This document shows, piece after piece, positions 36,329 through 44,506 of a DNA stretch of 64,000 nucleotides (positions are counted from its first letter, which is position 1; the number at the start of each line of letters is the position of its first letter). The notes beneath the pieces were generated by a model. The model searched no databases. It was given only the letters and a program-made list of their open reading frames with translations, and was not told the origin of the DNA. Source of the DNA: Tetragenococcus osmophilus (GTDB lineage: Bacteria > Bacillota > Bacilli > Lactobacillales > Enterococcaceae); assembly GCF_003795125.1 (NCBI RefSeq), contig NZ_CP027783.1, forward strand, positions 1 to 64,000, given 5' to 3'. The position numbers were made by a program, and so were the translations under genes.

Positions 36329-36510
36329 TCTTATAAAAATCTCCTTTATTTAAAACAATAAGTAAAACTTACTGTTACATTGTCACCTTATTTATATAAT
36401 ATATCTTTTGTTAACAAGTCCTCGCTATATTCTAGCATGTGTTTTAGTTGATTGCTACCATTTTGTAAAAGCCTGTCATCAATTTTCTTTTCCGTTATTA
36501 ATCTAACATG

Positions 36511-36544
36511 AAAAAGCCCATAGAACAATTCTATGGACCTTTTA
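36511..36544. terminator. Second terminator between hpf and secA
   Basis: AAGCCCATAGAA and TTCTATGGACCTT pair around a short loop with A and T flanks. It lies about 25 bases past the first terminator, so readthrough from hpf is doubly blocked. The rest of 36329-36616 shows no other feature. Confidence 0.75.
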
Positions 36545-36564
36545 TTAACAAAAATTTTTTACTC

Positions 36565-36606
36565 CAAAAATAAAGCAGAGGTGTTTTTTAACGCCTCTGC
36601 CTTTTA
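36565..36606 (-). terminator. Terminator after hpf
   Basis: GGCAGAGGCGTT and ACACCTCTGCTT pair around a short A-rich loop, then ATTTTT follows on the minus strand, ten bases after the hpf stop. Confidence 0.85.
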
Positions 36607-36616
36607 TTTTCTTTTG

Positions 36617-37171
36617 TTAGTCAGTTTCAATTAATCCATACTTGCCGTCTTTACGACGATAAACAATGCTAGTTCCTGTAGTATCTGCATCTTCAAAAAT
36701 GAAAAAGTTATGACCTAACATATTCATTTGTAATACAGCTTCTTCACTATCCATTGGTTTTAATGAAAGACGTTTTGTACGAACGATTTCAAGGTCAGAA
36801 CCGTTATCTTCTTCTGTATCTTCATCAGCAAAGAAAGCAGTTTGATCAACTTCGGGTTTATTCGTTTCCCGTTTTTTTCGATTAATTTTTGTTTTGAATT
36901 TACGCACCTGACGTTCTAATTTATCAACGACTAAATCGATGCTGCCATATAGGTCTGGCGACGTTTCTTCTGCGCGCAAGACAAGATAAGGTAGCGGGAT
37001 CGTCACTTCTGCTTTAGCTGTTTTTTCTGTGTAAACTTTTAAGTTTACATGAGCGGTTGCTTCAGGTACATCATTAAAATAACGTTCTAATTTACCCACC
37101 TTTTTTTCCACGTAATCGCGAATCGTTTGAGTAACCTCTATATTTTCTCCTCGAACATTGTATCTGAACAT
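36617..37171 (-). CDS. hpf: Ribosome hibernation promoting factor, long form
   Basis: Binds the 30S decoding site and dimerises ribosomes to 100S in stationary phase. The N-terminal RaiA domain begins MFRYNVRGENIEVTQTIRDY and continues through VTIPLPYLVLRAEE. An acidic linker (about 120-135) leads to the C-terminal dimerisation domain with RTKRLSLKPMDSEEAVLQM and GHNFFIFEDADT. I chose the ATG at 37171, nine bases after AAAGGGG, giving 184 residues, the normal long form. Upstream in-frame codons overlap the ribosome site. Confidence 0.95.
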   Translation of the reverse strand: MFRYNVRGENIEVTQTIRDYVEKKVGKLERYFNDVPEATAHVNLKVYTEKTAKAEVTIPLPYLVLRAEETSPDLYGSIDLVVDKLERQVRKFKTKINRKKRETNKPEVDQTAFFADEDTEEDNGSDLEIVRTKRLSLKPMDSEEAVLQMNMLGHNFFIFEDADTTGTSIVYRRKDGKYGLIETD

Positions 37172-37297
37172 AACAATTGCCCCTTTCATCTACCAATTAA
37201 AGAGGAAAAGGTTCCATCTTTTTTCCTCTTCTTATATTCATTATATCGAACTTTGCTATAAATGCAAAAGAAATCGCTAACAGTTTTTAACATATCT

Positions 37298-37975
37298 TTA
37301 ACGAGCGAGGGAAAATGTCTGAATCTTTTCTGGCTGATACATACGCAAAATTTCAGCAGCATGGAAAAGAGTTCTCCCTGTAGTATAGACATCATCTACT
37401 AAAATCACTTTTTTATTTTTTATTTTAAAAGTTTGCTCTGTTGGTCCAAATACTTGCGGTGACGCTAAACGCTCTTGACGATTTTTATTTGATTGAGGCA
37501 AAGATTCGACCTTTTTTTCTAATAAAGGAATAGTTTTTACATTCGCAGCTTGTAAAAAAGCTTCGGCCTGGTTAAATCCACGCTGTGAAAAACGATCTTT
37601 TGACAAAGGGATACTGCAAACAAGCCAACCTTTTTTGTGAGAAAAATATTCTTGAATTTCAGCACTAAATGTTGTCTTTAAGCGAAAATCTCCTAAAAAT
37701 TTATATTGATAAATCCATTCTTTAAAAGCTTCATTATAACGAAATAAGGCTTGGTGACAAAATTCGTAATCAGGGTATCGTTTTTCCCATTGTTGACATT
37801 CCTCACAACTTGACGACCAGCCCGGCTTAGAACAAGTTGGACAAGCAGGAACCGTAATTTTTTCGAATTTTTGCTGGCAAAAAACACAACGTTCTCTTTT
37901 TATCAATAGAGGAAAGAGAATTTCTTTGAAAGTTAAGTTGCGGATAATTTCTTGCTGACAATAACTACATTTCAT
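37298..37975 (-). CDS. comFC: Competence protein ComFC (amidophosphoribosyltransferase-like)
   Basis: DNA-uptake protein of 225 residues. The N-terminus has two zinc-binding CxxC pairs (MKCSYCQQEI, CVFCQQ) and a further pair CPTCSKPG...CEEC; the C-terminus has the phosphoribosyl-transferase PRPP loop VILVDDVYTTGRTL. The start ATG overlaps the comFA stop by four bases (ATGA). Required with ComFA for transformation in naturally competent Firmicutes. Whether this organism is competent is not shown here. The AT-rich gap up to hpf (37172-37297) shows nothing clear. Confidence 0.92.
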   Translation of the reverse strand: MKCSYCQQEIIRNLTFKEILFPLLIKRERCVFCQQKFEKITVPACPTCSKPGWSSSCEECQQWEKRYPDYEFCHQALFRYNEAFKEWIYQYKFLGDFRLKTTFSAEIQEYFSHKKGWLVCSIPLSKDRFSQRGFNQAEAFLQAANVKTIPLLEKKVESLPQSNKNRQERLASPQVFGPTEQTFKIKNKKVILVDDVYTTGRTLFHAAEILRMYQPEKIQTFSLAR

Positions 37976-39279
37976 GCAAGTAACCACTCCTTAGCTAGAC
38001 GGTTCATCTTTTTTATTTCGTCACAAGCCTGACGGATGGCTTGTGTCTGTTGGTTATAAAAAAAGAGAACCTGTCCATGTTGATACTCTCCCTTACGATC
38101 CACGCGCCCTGCAATTTGCACTAAAGCGGATTTGCTAAAGATTTTATGATTAGCTCCCATAATAATTACAGAAATTTGTTCAAAAGTTACACCTCGTTCT
38201 AGAATCGTTGTACAAAACAAGATACGATAACCCCCTTCACGCATTCGTTGAACTTTTTCTTCCCTCTTCTTATCTTGAGCTGAAACACAACCAATCTCAG
38301 AGGGATAAAAATACTCACATACTTTCGCGTATAGTTTTTGCATATAGAAAATACTAGGACAAAAAACGAGGACATTATTATCTTGAAGCAAACTTTTAAG
38401 ACACGAAATTAATTTTTTCATCTTCCAATTCGATTGATAACAATATTGCCATTTCTCATACCAAATCAATTGAGGAACAACTAAAGGTCGCTTGTGAAAG
38501 CGTAATGGCAATCTCTCAATGCCAAAAGTTTCTTTTATCGTGTTCAACAAATGTCTAGGTGGTGTAGCACTGAGATAAATGTATTTCCCGCTCTTTTTCA
38601 ACGCATTTTGTTGTGCAAAAGTTAACATTTTGTCTCCTGCATAGGGAAAAGCATCAATTTCATCAATGATTAATAAATCAAAGGCATGATAAAAGTGAAA
38701 TAACTGATGAGTTGTACAGATAGTTAAAGCACTATAACGATAAGCTTCATTGGAATCTCCATATAAAAGTAGAGTCTGTTCTTTAGGAAATGCTTCATTA
38801 ATCCGAGGGTAAAGTTCTCGACAAACATCGATTCTGGGAGAAGCAATTGCTACTCTTCCTCCGTTTTGCAAACAATATAACAACACGTTAAAAATCATTT
38901 CGGTTTTTCCCGAGCCCGTAACAGCCCAAATCAAAGAATGTTTATTTTGCTGAAAATTTAGTAACACATTTTGCGAAACTTTTTGCTGAGCAGGTGTCAA
39001 TTTCCCTTGCCAATTAAAAGTAATGAAACGAGCAGGTCTTTCTTTTTCTTCCTGTGATACCAAGTAAGATTGGCTTGTTATCCGTCCAAATTTGATACAA
39101 TAAGGACAGTAATAATCCTGTGTAGGCAATCGAGCTACTTCTTTAGAAAAACGGCTCCCACATCGCTGACAAGTAACGTTAGAATCTATAATTAAAGCTC
39201 TTCTAGTTTGATAAGTATCATCAAGTGTAACTAACTCCTCTTTTGGCATCACTATTTGACGACCATATAGTGTTTCCAT
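37972..39279 (-). CDS. comFA: Competence DNA translocase ComFA
   Basis: DEAD-box-like ATPase that pulls transforming single-stranded DNA into the cell. An N-terminal four-cysteine zinc site (CQRCGSRF ... YYCPYC) is followed by Walker A AVTGSGKTEM, the DEID box LLIIDEIDAFP, YLSATPP (motif III), and QIAGRVDRKG (motif VI). I start it at the ATG at 39279, six bases after GAGGTGA, giving 435 residues. Upstream alternatives are within the ribosome site. Gene order comFA-comFC with a four-base overlap is standard. All helicase motifs look intact. Confidence 0.94.
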   Translation of the reverse strand: METLYGRQIVMPKEELVTLDDTYQTRRALIIDSNVTCQRCGSRFSKEVARLPTQDYYCPYCIKFGRITSQSYLVSQEEKERPARFITFNWQGKLTPAQQKVSQNVLLNFQQNKHSLIWAVTGSGKTEMIFNVLLYCLQNGGRVAIASPRIDVCRELYPRINEAFPKEQTLLLYGDSNEAYRYSALTICTTHQLFHFYHAFDLLIIDEIDAFPYAGDKMLTFAQQNALKKSGKYIYLSATPPRHLLNTIKETFGIERLPLRFHKRPLVVPQLIWYEKWQYCYQSNWKMKKLISCLKSLLQDNNVLVFCPSIFYMQKLYAKVCEYFYPSEIGCVSAQDKKREEKVQRMREGGYRILFCTTILERGVTFEQISVIIMGANHKIFSKSALVQIAGRVDRKGEYQHGQVLFFYNQQTQAIRQACDEIKKMNRLAKEWLLA

Positions 39280-39305
39280 AATTATCACCTCAGTAATAAA
39301 TACGC

Positions 39306-39344
39306 AAAAAAAGCGGAAATCATTTTTGATTCCCGCTTTTTTTC
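39306..39344. terminator. Terminator between PTS IIB gene and comFA
   Basis: AAAAAAAGCGGAAATCA and TGATTCCCGCTTTTTTT pair around a short loop, with T tracts on both strands. It stops the PTS IIB transcript before comFA. Confidence 0.85.
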
Positions 39345-39352
39345 AAAATTAT

Positions 39353-39673
39353 TTAATTATCAATTAAATTAAGTGCTTGTTGTAAAACATTTTCGCCATT
39401 CATCATACCATAATCAGACATATTAATTACATCCACAGGTATACCTTTTGGAGATAGACGTTTTTCGTAGTCATCTTTCATAAAGAGTACTTGGGGACCT
39501 AACAATAAGACATTTACATCTTTATTTTCTAATTGAGTATCTGCTTCAGAAGATGAGACAGCAAAAATATCTGAATCAATCTCTTGTTCTTCAGCAGCCT
39601 TTTGCATTTTCGTTACCAACAAACTTGTACTCATTCCAGCAGAACATACTAGCATAATCGTTTTTTGTGCCAT
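39353..39673 (-). CDS. PTS lactose/cellobiose-type IIB subunit
   Basis: Sugar phosphotransferase IIB domain of 106 residues. The active-site cysteine sits in MLVCSAGMSTSLL at about residue 10, the standard P-loop of the cellobiose IIB fold, and VNVLLLGPQVLFM follows. I start at the ATG at 39673, with GGGAGAGG upstream, rather than longer in-frame codons. It stands alone: no IIA or IIC gene is in the window. It may serve a distant permease or act in signalling. The sugar cannot be told. Confidence 0.88.
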   Translation of the reverse strand: MAQKTIMLVCSAGMSTSLLVTKMQKAAEEQEIDSDIFAVSSSEADTQLENKDVNVLLLGPQVLFMKDDYEKRLSPKGIPVDVINMSDYGMMNGENVLQQALNLIDN

Positions 39674-39756
39674 AAATAACCTCTCCCTCTCTAGAGCTAA
39701 AAACAACAAAGTATATATTTCATTATAAAGTTTTTCAAGACGATGTCAACGTTTAC

Positions 39757-40050
39757 TTAATCAATTGGACGGATCCAATTCGACTTGAGTAATGGACGAA
39801 AAACAACAAATTCTTTTTCCAAGTTTACATGGACCACTTCATAATTTGCATTCAACCAAGCATACGCGCCATTTTCTGGATGCAAATAGTCATTTGCCCA
39901 CCAGTCTACCGATGTGCGGGCTGAATTTGGTAGCCCACGGGCAGGAAATAACAACTCATCAAATTGAGTAAAAGTCAATGTAACTTGCGTTCCTCCGTTA
40001 TTTTTAAGGTACGCAGTAATTACGTCATACTTCTTTTTCCTTCCTGCCAT
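39757..40050 (-). CDS. Uncharacterised small protein
   Basis: Protein of 97 residues starting MAGRKKKYDVITAYL, with no signal or membrane helix. It has a Trp-rich stretch (TSVDWWANDY) and a compact alpha/beta look. Similar small proteins in Firmicutes are annotated only as domains of unknown function. The ATG at 40050 has AAGGGGTG upstream and gives a sensible N-terminus; the longer frame would start in AT-rich leader. It lies divergent to the YigZ gene and 84 bases before the PTS IIB gene. Function unknown. Confidence 0.7.
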   Translation of the reverse strand: MAGRKKKYDVITAYLKNNGGTQVTLTFTQFDELLFPARGLPNSARTSVDWWANDYLHPENGAYAWLNANYEVVHVNLEKEFVVFRPLLKSNWIRPID

Positions 40051-40179
40051 ACCAAGCACCCCTTCTTTTTTCATTATCACGCTTGAAAAGACAAAATGCA
40101 ACTTTTAAGCGAAACACTGCCATCTACTACTTAATTATATTATACTATAAATGAGAAATAAAAATAGAGGTGAATCAAT

Positions 40180-40812
40180 ATGCAAGATACATACCACACG
40201 ATTCAAAAAGATGGGCAAGCAGAATTAGAGATCAAGAAATCACGTTTCATATGCTCTTTAAAACGGGTGTATACCGAACAAGAAGCAAAAGATTTTATTC
40301 AACAACTCAAAAAAGAGCACTGGAAAGCCAACCATAACTGTAGTGCATTTATGATTGGTCAAGAAAATGAGATTCAGCGTTCAAGCGATGACGGAGAACC
40401 CGCTGGTACCGCCGGGCATCCAATGTTAGAAGTACTTAAAAAGCAAGAATTAATCAATGTTTGTGCCGTAGTAACTCGTTACTTTGGTGGAATAAAATTA
40501 GGAGCAGGTGGTTTAATTCGAGCTTACTCTCATTCTGTTAGTCATGCGCTAGAAGAAACAAATATTGTAGAAGGAACGCTACATCAGGAAGTTTATGTAA
40601 CGATCGATTATTCTCTTTTGGGTAAACTTCAAAACTTTTTGGAACAACAAAACTATATTGTCGAAGATACTCAGTTTTTAGAAAATGTAACCACCTGCGC
40701 ACTTGTACAAGACACAGAACCTTTTATTACTGCTATAACAGAACTATTAAACGGCCAAGCAGAACTTCAAAAGGGAGAAAAACGTTACTATGAACGCTTG
40801 GTCCAAAAATAA
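40180..40812 (+). CDS. YigZ/IMPACT family protein
   Basis: Protein of 210 residues of the UPF0029/IMPACT family. The N-terminal Impact domain has EIKKSRFICSLKR, the SDDGEPAGTAGHPML signature and VVTRYFGGIKLGAGGLIRAY. The C-terminal DUF1949 domain is ferredoxin-like. The eukaryotic relative inhibits Gcn2; the bacterial role is unknown, possibly translation or nucleic acid related. Divergent from the 97-residue gene and convergent with the GntR gene, sharing a terminator with it. Complete and ordinary in length. Confidence 0.93.
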   Translation: MQDTYHTIQKDGQAELEIKKSRFICSLKRVYTEQEAKDFIQQLKKEHWKANHNCSAFMIGQENEIQRSSDDGEPAGTAGHPMLEVLKKQELINVCAVVTRYFGGIKLGAGGLIRAYSHSVSHALEETNIVEGTLHQEVYVTIDYSLLGKLQNFLEQQNYIVEDTQFLENVTTCALVQDTEPFITAITELLNGQAELQKGEKRYYERLVQK

Positions 40813-40851
40813 AACACTGCTAATTCCATATCAATGGAATGCAGTGTTTCT
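40813..40851. terminator. Bidirectional terminator, yigZ / GntR gene
   Basis: AAACACTGC and GCAGTGTTT, with an inner ATTCCAT/ATGGAAT stem, form a hairpin between the convergent stop codons. Confidence 0.85.
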
Positions 40852-40854
40852 GTG

Positions 40855-41562
40855 TTATTTCTCTAAAAAGAATTCAAAGCGATTACCAACATATTGGCTC
40901 CGTACATACTCAAACGGTGTTCCATCTGTAAAATAAGAAACTTGTCGCATCAGTAAAATAGCGTCGCCCTTTTTTACTTGTAAGTATTCAGCTTTCTTTT
41001 CTGAAGCAACCATGGCAGAAATTGTTTGATTCGCACCACCAATTTTATGTTGCCCTTTTTCTTCTAAAGTACGGTAAAGTGAAGTAGAAATTTCATCTTT
41101 GCTGAGATCACGAATAATTTTTTCTGGAATACTAGCAACTTCAAAGCAAATAGGGATATCGTCTGCAAAACGTATTCTTTCCATTCGCAGAATCATTTCA
41201 TGTTCAGATAAACTTAAACGTTCCATTTCACTTGAACTTGGTTGGGTAAAAAAGTAAGAAACAGCTTTGCTCGAAGGAATTCGACCTTGAGAAAGCATAA
41301 TTTCGGTAAAACTCGTAGTACCTGACATTTTTTCTTGGACTTTTTGTCGTGCAACATAAGTACCTGAACCAATTTTTCTCTCCAATATACCTTCATCTGA
41401 TAAAGTTTGTACTGCTTGTCTAAGTGTCATACGACTCACATCAAAGTCTTCAGCAAGTTCTCTTTCAGAGGGAAGCCGATCTCCAATTTTCCAATACTCT
41501 GCTTCAATTTTTGCTTTGATCTTATCATGAATTTGAAGATATACAGGTAATGTTTCAGCCAC
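40855..41562 (-). CDS. GntR/HutC family transcriptional regulator
   Basis: Regulator of 235 residues. The N-terminal winged helix has IGDRLPSERELAEDFDVSR and MTLRQAVQTLSDEGILERK, followed by GSGTYVA. The C-terminal UTRA domain (about 85-230) binds an unknown small effector, commonly a sugar phosphate or amino sugar. I place the start at the GTG at 41562, five bases after AGGAGGTGG; the longer frame begins inside that ribosome site. No sugar operon adjoins it; the isolated IIB gene at 39.4 kb is the only PTS component nearby, so a link is speculative. Confidence 0.88.
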   Translation of the reverse strand: MAETLPVYLQIHDKIKAKIEAEYWKIGDRLPSERELAEDFDVSRMTLRQAVQTLSDEGILERKIGSGTYVARQKVQEKMSGTTSFTEIMLSQGRIPSSKAVSYFFTQPSSSEMERLSLSEHEMILRMERIRFADDIPICFEVASIPEKIIRDLSKDEISTSLYRTLEEKGQHKIGGANQTISAMVASEKKAEYLQVKKGDAILLMRQVSYFTDGTPFEYVRSQYVGNRFEFFLEK

Positions 41563-41616
41563 AAATTCCACCTCCTACTTGCAAAGTTAATTTCATTAAA
41601 AACAAGACCTTCGTTA

Positions 41617-41781
41617 TTAACGAATTTTGGCTTGCCATTTAATCCGTTGACGAGTAGGACGCTTTTCCTTAACTTCAATTCCCTTTTTTCCCACATCTAC
41701 TTGTACATCTTTTTTGCTCACATCATAAATTGTTTCTGCAGCTTCAATGACCTTTTCTTTTAGATTTTCACTGAGTTTCAT
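41617..41781 (-). CDS. Small uncharacterised basic protein
   Basis: Protein of 54 residues starting MKLSENLKEKVIEAAETIY, rich in Lys and Glu, with no membrane helix. AAGGAAG lies just ahead of the ATG at 41781, which I prefer to the longer frame. It lies between the tRNA terminator region and the GntR gene. No family recognised. Confidence 0.55.
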   Translation of the reverse strand: MKLSENLKEKVIEAAETIYDVSKKDVQVDVGKKGIEVKEKRPTRQRIKWQAKIR

Positions 41782-41883
41782 TCTAACACTTCCTTTATTG
41801 ATTTTATTAAAAAACATAGTTTTTCAATTTTCCGTAATAGTAAACTTTCCTTTAGGTTATCGCAAAAGCGAAATGAAATCAAC

Positions 41884-41913
41884 AAAAAAAGCACCAGAAA
41901 AGATCTGATGCTT
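41884..41913 (-). terminator. Terminator of the tRNA pair
   Basis: On the minus strand AAGCATCAGA and TCTGGTGCTT pair around a short loop, followed by seven T, seven bases past the tRNA-Gln 3' end. Confidence 0.85.
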
Positions 41914-41919
41914 ACAAAC

Positions 41920-41990
41920 TGGGATAGCTGGATTCGAACCAGCGCATGATGGAGTCAAAGTCCATTGCCTTACCGCTTGGCTATATCCCA
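41920..41990 (-). tRNA. tRNA-Gln (anticodon TTG)
   Basis: On the minus strand a full cloverleaf: acceptor TGGGATA/TATCCCA, anticodon stem ATGGA/TCCAT around CTTTGAC, so anticodon TTG, and a T arm GCTGG-TTCGAAT-CCAGC. The 3' CCA is not encoded. Confidence 0.95.
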
Positions 41991-41994
41991 ATGG

Positions 41995-42076
41995 TGGGGG
42001 AGAGAGGATTCGAACCTCTGAACCAGAAAGGAACGGATTTACAGTCCGCCGCGTTTAGCCACTTCGCTACTCCCCC
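41995..42076 (-). tRNA. tRNA-Tyr (anticodon GTA)
   Basis: Class II tRNA with long variable arm. Acceptor GGGGGAG/CTCCCCC, anticodon stem CGGA/TCCG around CTGTAAA, so anticodon GTA, and T arm GAGG-TTCGAAT-CCTC. It lies four bases upstream of tRNA-Gln in the same transcript. Confidence 0.95.
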
Positions 42077-42155
42077 TAAAAGTCCGGTAAAAAACCTGAC
42101 TTAGACATGATACAAAATTTTTATTATTTTTGCAATAGATTTTTGCAAAGAAATT

Positions 42156-42389
42156 TTATTGTTCATGTAAATTCCAACGACGGATAATAGTTTCAATCGC
42201 TGTATTCATACTTTTACTTGTTCCAAGATTTTCATCATCAGCAAAACTTTGGAATTCTTTTTGTCCATAAGTAAGTACTGAACCGATTTGTTTTTTACCA
42301 ATATATAGTTCAGTTACTGGATATGTCGTTCCATTGATATTACGCGTCGTTTCTTCACTATGAACTTCAATTTCTTTATTCTTCTTCAA
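42156..42389 (-). CDS. DUF2969 family protein
   Basis: Protein of 77 residues with the pattern of DUF2969, a family restricted to lactic acid bacteria: basic N-terminus KKNKEIEVH, then VTELYIGKKQIGSVL and a C-terminal IETIIRRWNLHEQ. I start at the TTG at 42389, which has GAGGTGA five bases upstream; an in-frame ATG at 42410 has no ribosome site and would lie at the expected transcription start. A promoter (TTGATC, 17 bp, TATGCT) lies directly upstream. Function unknown. Confidence 0.75.
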   Translation of the reverse strand: MKKNKEIEVHSEETTRNINGTTYPVTELYIGKKQIGSVLTYGQKEFQSFADDENLGTSKSMNTAIETIIRRWNLHEQ

Positions 42390-42413
42390 AGCTTTCACCT
42401 CGTCCACCATTTT

Positions 42414-42442
42414 AGCATATTTTTTCTATAAGACTAGATCAA
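42414..42442 (-). promoter_or_regulatory. Promoter of the DUF2969 gene
   Basis: On the minus strand TTGATC (complement of 42437-42442) and TATGCT (complement of 42414-42419) with exact 17-base spacing. Confidence 0.5.
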
Positions 42443-42498
42443 AACACAAAAATATTTCATAGCAAAAACTATTTTCCTATGTTTTTCTCGGATTTTTT

Positions 42499-42762
42499 CT
42501 ATTTATACTGTGGTTTTTCTTTATCCACTTTATTTTTTCTTAGCGAAAAATGTTTAGGAACATAATCAATTCCGCCTTTAAAAAAAGGATTACAACGTAG
42601 TATTCGTGCAATACCCATTAATAAACCTTTAAATCCTCCATGAACCTTTAATGCTTCAAGTGTATAGCTTGAGCAACTAGGATAGTATCGACAACTCGGG
42701 GGAAATAAAGGAGAAATAAAACGTTGGTATCCTCGAATTAGGAAAATAAAAATTCTTTGCAT
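42499..42762 (-). CDS. yidD: Membrane protein insertion efficiency factor YidD
   Basis: Small amphipathic protein of 87 residues that assists YidC-dependent membrane insertion. The family signature is complete: [30 protein letters not shown] with three conserved cysteines, then [20 protein letters not shown] and GGIDYVP. The ATG at 42762 follows GGGGTTGGAG and is preferred over the upstream in-frame TTG. It is monocistronic, with a large hairpin upstream. Confidence 0.95.
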   Translation of the reverse strand: MQRIFIFLIRGYQRFISPLFPPSCRYYPSCSSYTLEALKVHGGFKGLLMGIARILRCNPFFKGGIDYVPKHFSLRKNKVDKEKPQYK

Positions 42763-42791
42763 AAACTCCAACCCCTTTTAGAGAAAAGTAA

Positions 42792-42864
42792 AAGAAGCTG
42801 GGACAAAAGTCACCAGCAATGTTCATTTTTACATGTTATTATGGAAAAAATTTCCCAGCTTCTT
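42792..42864. terminator. Large hairpin between yidD and the epuA-like gene
   Basis: AAGAAGCTGGGA (42792-42803) and TCCCAGCTTCTT (42853-42864) are perfect complements around about 50 bases, and TTTTAC follows on the minus strand. The GAAGCTGGGACAAAAGT motif recurs between genes in lactic acid bacteria, so it may be a dispersed repeat used as a terminator. Confidence 0.65.
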
Positions 42865-43045
42865 AAATTTGAATAAATTCAAAAATATGTTGCCATAAAG
42901 CACGGCTAAATACTTGTGTCGGTGCTCCATCGCCGATCACGCCATAACCTATCATTAACCCAATAAAAAATAGGACCATGGCTAATACAATAACCGATAA
43001 AACTTTTATTAATGTAATTAACACATCACGACTTAAATGCATCAT
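42863..43045 (-). CDS. EpuA-like small membrane protein
   Basis: Protein of 60 residues with one membrane helix (about 12-34, VLSVIVLAMVLFFIGLMIGYG) and the conserved tail GYGVIGDGAPTQVF...WQHIFEFI. This is the small family found directly after murA in streptococci and enterococci, often mislabelled as an RNA polymerase beta subunit in databases (EpuA family). It follows murA by 12 bases and is co-transcribed. Its role is unknown, probably envelope related. Confidence 0.8.
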   Translation of the reverse strand: MMHLSRDVLITLIKVLSVIVLAMVLFFIGLMIGYGVIGDGAPTQVFSRALWQHIFEFIQI

Positions 43046-43057
43046 GACCTCCGATAT

Positions 43058-44347
43058 TTATACGTGGACTTCTTCTTTTACTGAGTTATCAGAAACTCGT
43101 TCGATATTCGCACCTAATTTTTGTAGTTTTTCATGAAAATGATAGTAACCACGATCAAGATATTTTAAATTACGAACACGAGTGATTCCTTCTGCTTTCA
43201 AGCCGGCTAAAACTAACGCAGCAGCAGCTCGTAAATCAGTCGCATACACTACTCCACCTTGCAATGAGTCATTTCCTTGCATGATGGCTACATTGCCGTC
43301 AATTTTCATATGAGCATTCATTTTACGCATTTCTTCTAAATGCTGGAAACGATTTTCAAAAACTGTTTCTGTGGTAACACTTGTTCCATTTGCCAATAAT
43401 TGTAACACGCTTGTTTGAGCCTGCATATCCGTCGGAAAACCTGGATGTGGAAGTGTCTTAACATCTGTAGGTTGTAATTGCTCCGGACCTTTTATTTGAA
43501 TACCATCTTCAGTTTCTGTAATTTCTGCGCCCATCTCTTTTAATTTAGACAACAATGGACGATTATGTTCAGCAATCGCATCTTTAATAAAAAGATCGTT
43601 ATTAGGCATAGCACCAGCAACCATGAAAGTCCCAGCTTCAATTCTATCTTGCACAATAACATGTTGTACTGCATACAAATGCTCTACGCCTTCAATACGT
43701 ATGGTTTCTGTTCCTGCCCCATGGATCTTGGCGCCCATCTTATTTAATAAGTTTGCTAAATCAACAATTTCCGGCTCTCTTGCCACGTTATCAATTGTAG
43801 TAGTTCCTTTAGCTTTAACAGCTGCCATCATAATATTTTGCGTAGCACCAACACTAGGAAAATCAAGGTAAATACTGTTACCTTCTAATTGATCTGCAAC
43901 AGCTTCAATATAACCATTTCTTTGATGAATTGTTGCACCTAAAGCTTGAAACCCTTTTAAATGAAGGCCAATTGGTCGTTTACCAATGGCACAACCACCA
44001 GGCATTGCCACTTTTGCATGACCATTACGCGCAAGCAACGGACCTAAAACAACAATAGAAGCTCGCATTTTACTAACATATTCATAAGGCGCTTCTACCT
44101 CCAAAGGAGACGAAGCATTGACTGTAATTTCTTTTTTATCTAAATTAAAATCAACTTGTGCATTCAAATGATGAATAACTTCTTTCATCGTAAATACATC
44201 CGAAAGAATCGGGACATTACTTAATCTTGTTGTTCCATCTTCTGCTAGTAAGCTAGCAGCTAAAATCGGTAAAACCGCGTTTTTTGCGCCTTCAATTTCT
44301 ACAGTTCCTTTTAATGGATTATCCCCATAAACGATAATCTCTTCCAT
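43058..44347 (-). CDS. murA: UDP-N-acetylglucosamine 1-carboxyvinyltransferase
   Basis: First committed step of peptidoglycan synthesis: adds enolpyruvate to UDP-GlcNAc, the target of fosfomycin. The catalytic cysteine is in [12 protein letters not shown], the N-terminal Lys-Asn pair in [12 protein letters not shown], and the C-terminal loop in [14 protein letters not shown] start at the ATG at 44347 preceded by GGAGGGAAACAGT, giving 429 residues. In enterococci it lies downstream of the atp operon and a DUF1146 gene; here an IS1380-family element sits between them. Firmicutes often have a second MurA, not seen here. Confidence 0.95.
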   Translation of the reverse strand: MEEIIVYGDNPLKGTVEIEGAKNAVLPILAASLLAEDGTTRLSNVPILSDVFTMKEVIHHLNAQVDFNLDKKEITVNASSPLEVEAPYEYVSKMRASIVVLGPLLARNGHAKVAMPGGCAIGKRPIGLHLKGFQALGATIHQRNGYIEAVADQLEGNSIYLDFPSVGATQNIMMAAVKAKGTTTIDNVAREPEIVDLANLLNKMGAKIHGAGTETIRIEGVEHLYAVQHVIVQDRIEAGTFMVAGAMPNNDLFIKDAIAEHNRPLLSKLKEMGAEITETEDGIQIKGPEQLQPTDVKTLPHPGFPTDMQAQTSVLQLLANGTSVTTETVFENRFQHLEEMRKMNAHMKIDGNVAIMQGNDSLQGGVVYATDLRAAAALVLAGLKAEGITRVRNLKYLDRGYYHFHEKLQKLGANIERVSDNSVKEEVHV

Positions 44348-44398
44348 ACTGTTTCCCTCCAAATAAAACGTGTCACTTTTTTGACAAAATTCTTTTAA

Positions 44399-44404
44399 AG
44401 TATA
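44399..44404 (-). promoter_or_regulatory. Extended -10 promoter of murA
   Basis: On the minus strand TGGTATACT gives an extended -10 (TG one base before TATACT), about 50 bases before the murA start. A -35 is not obvious. It lies between murA and the IS, so murA has its own promoter. Confidence 0.45.
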
Positions 44405-44430
44405 CCACATTCGTCTTCGTTAATATAGTT

Positions 44431-44447
44431 CCTGAATGATTTCTAAA
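44431..44447. repeat. Inverted repeat outside the IS1380-family element, left
   Basis: CCTGAATGATTTCTAAA here and its near-complement TTTAAAAATCATTCAGG at 46093-46109 match at 16 of 17 positions and bracket the IS at some distance. Confidence 0.6.
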
Positions 44448-44451
44448 TTTT

Positions 44452-44487
44452 GCCAAGGGCCGTTTAACCCTTGGCATGACCTTTTTT
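44452..44487 (+). terminator. Hairpin left of the IS1380-family element
   Basis: GCCAAGGG and CCCTTGGC pair perfectly around eight bases, and six T follow after a short gap on the plus strand. It could end a plus-strand transcript running towards the IS. Confidence 0.6.
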
Positions 44488-44506
44488 CTAAAAAACTGTT
44501 TCCACA

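Noticed and set aside
36329-36616. Possible small RNA gene between secA and hpf
   Set aside because: The two hairpins are explained as tandem terminators of hpf, and no promoter is seen between them.
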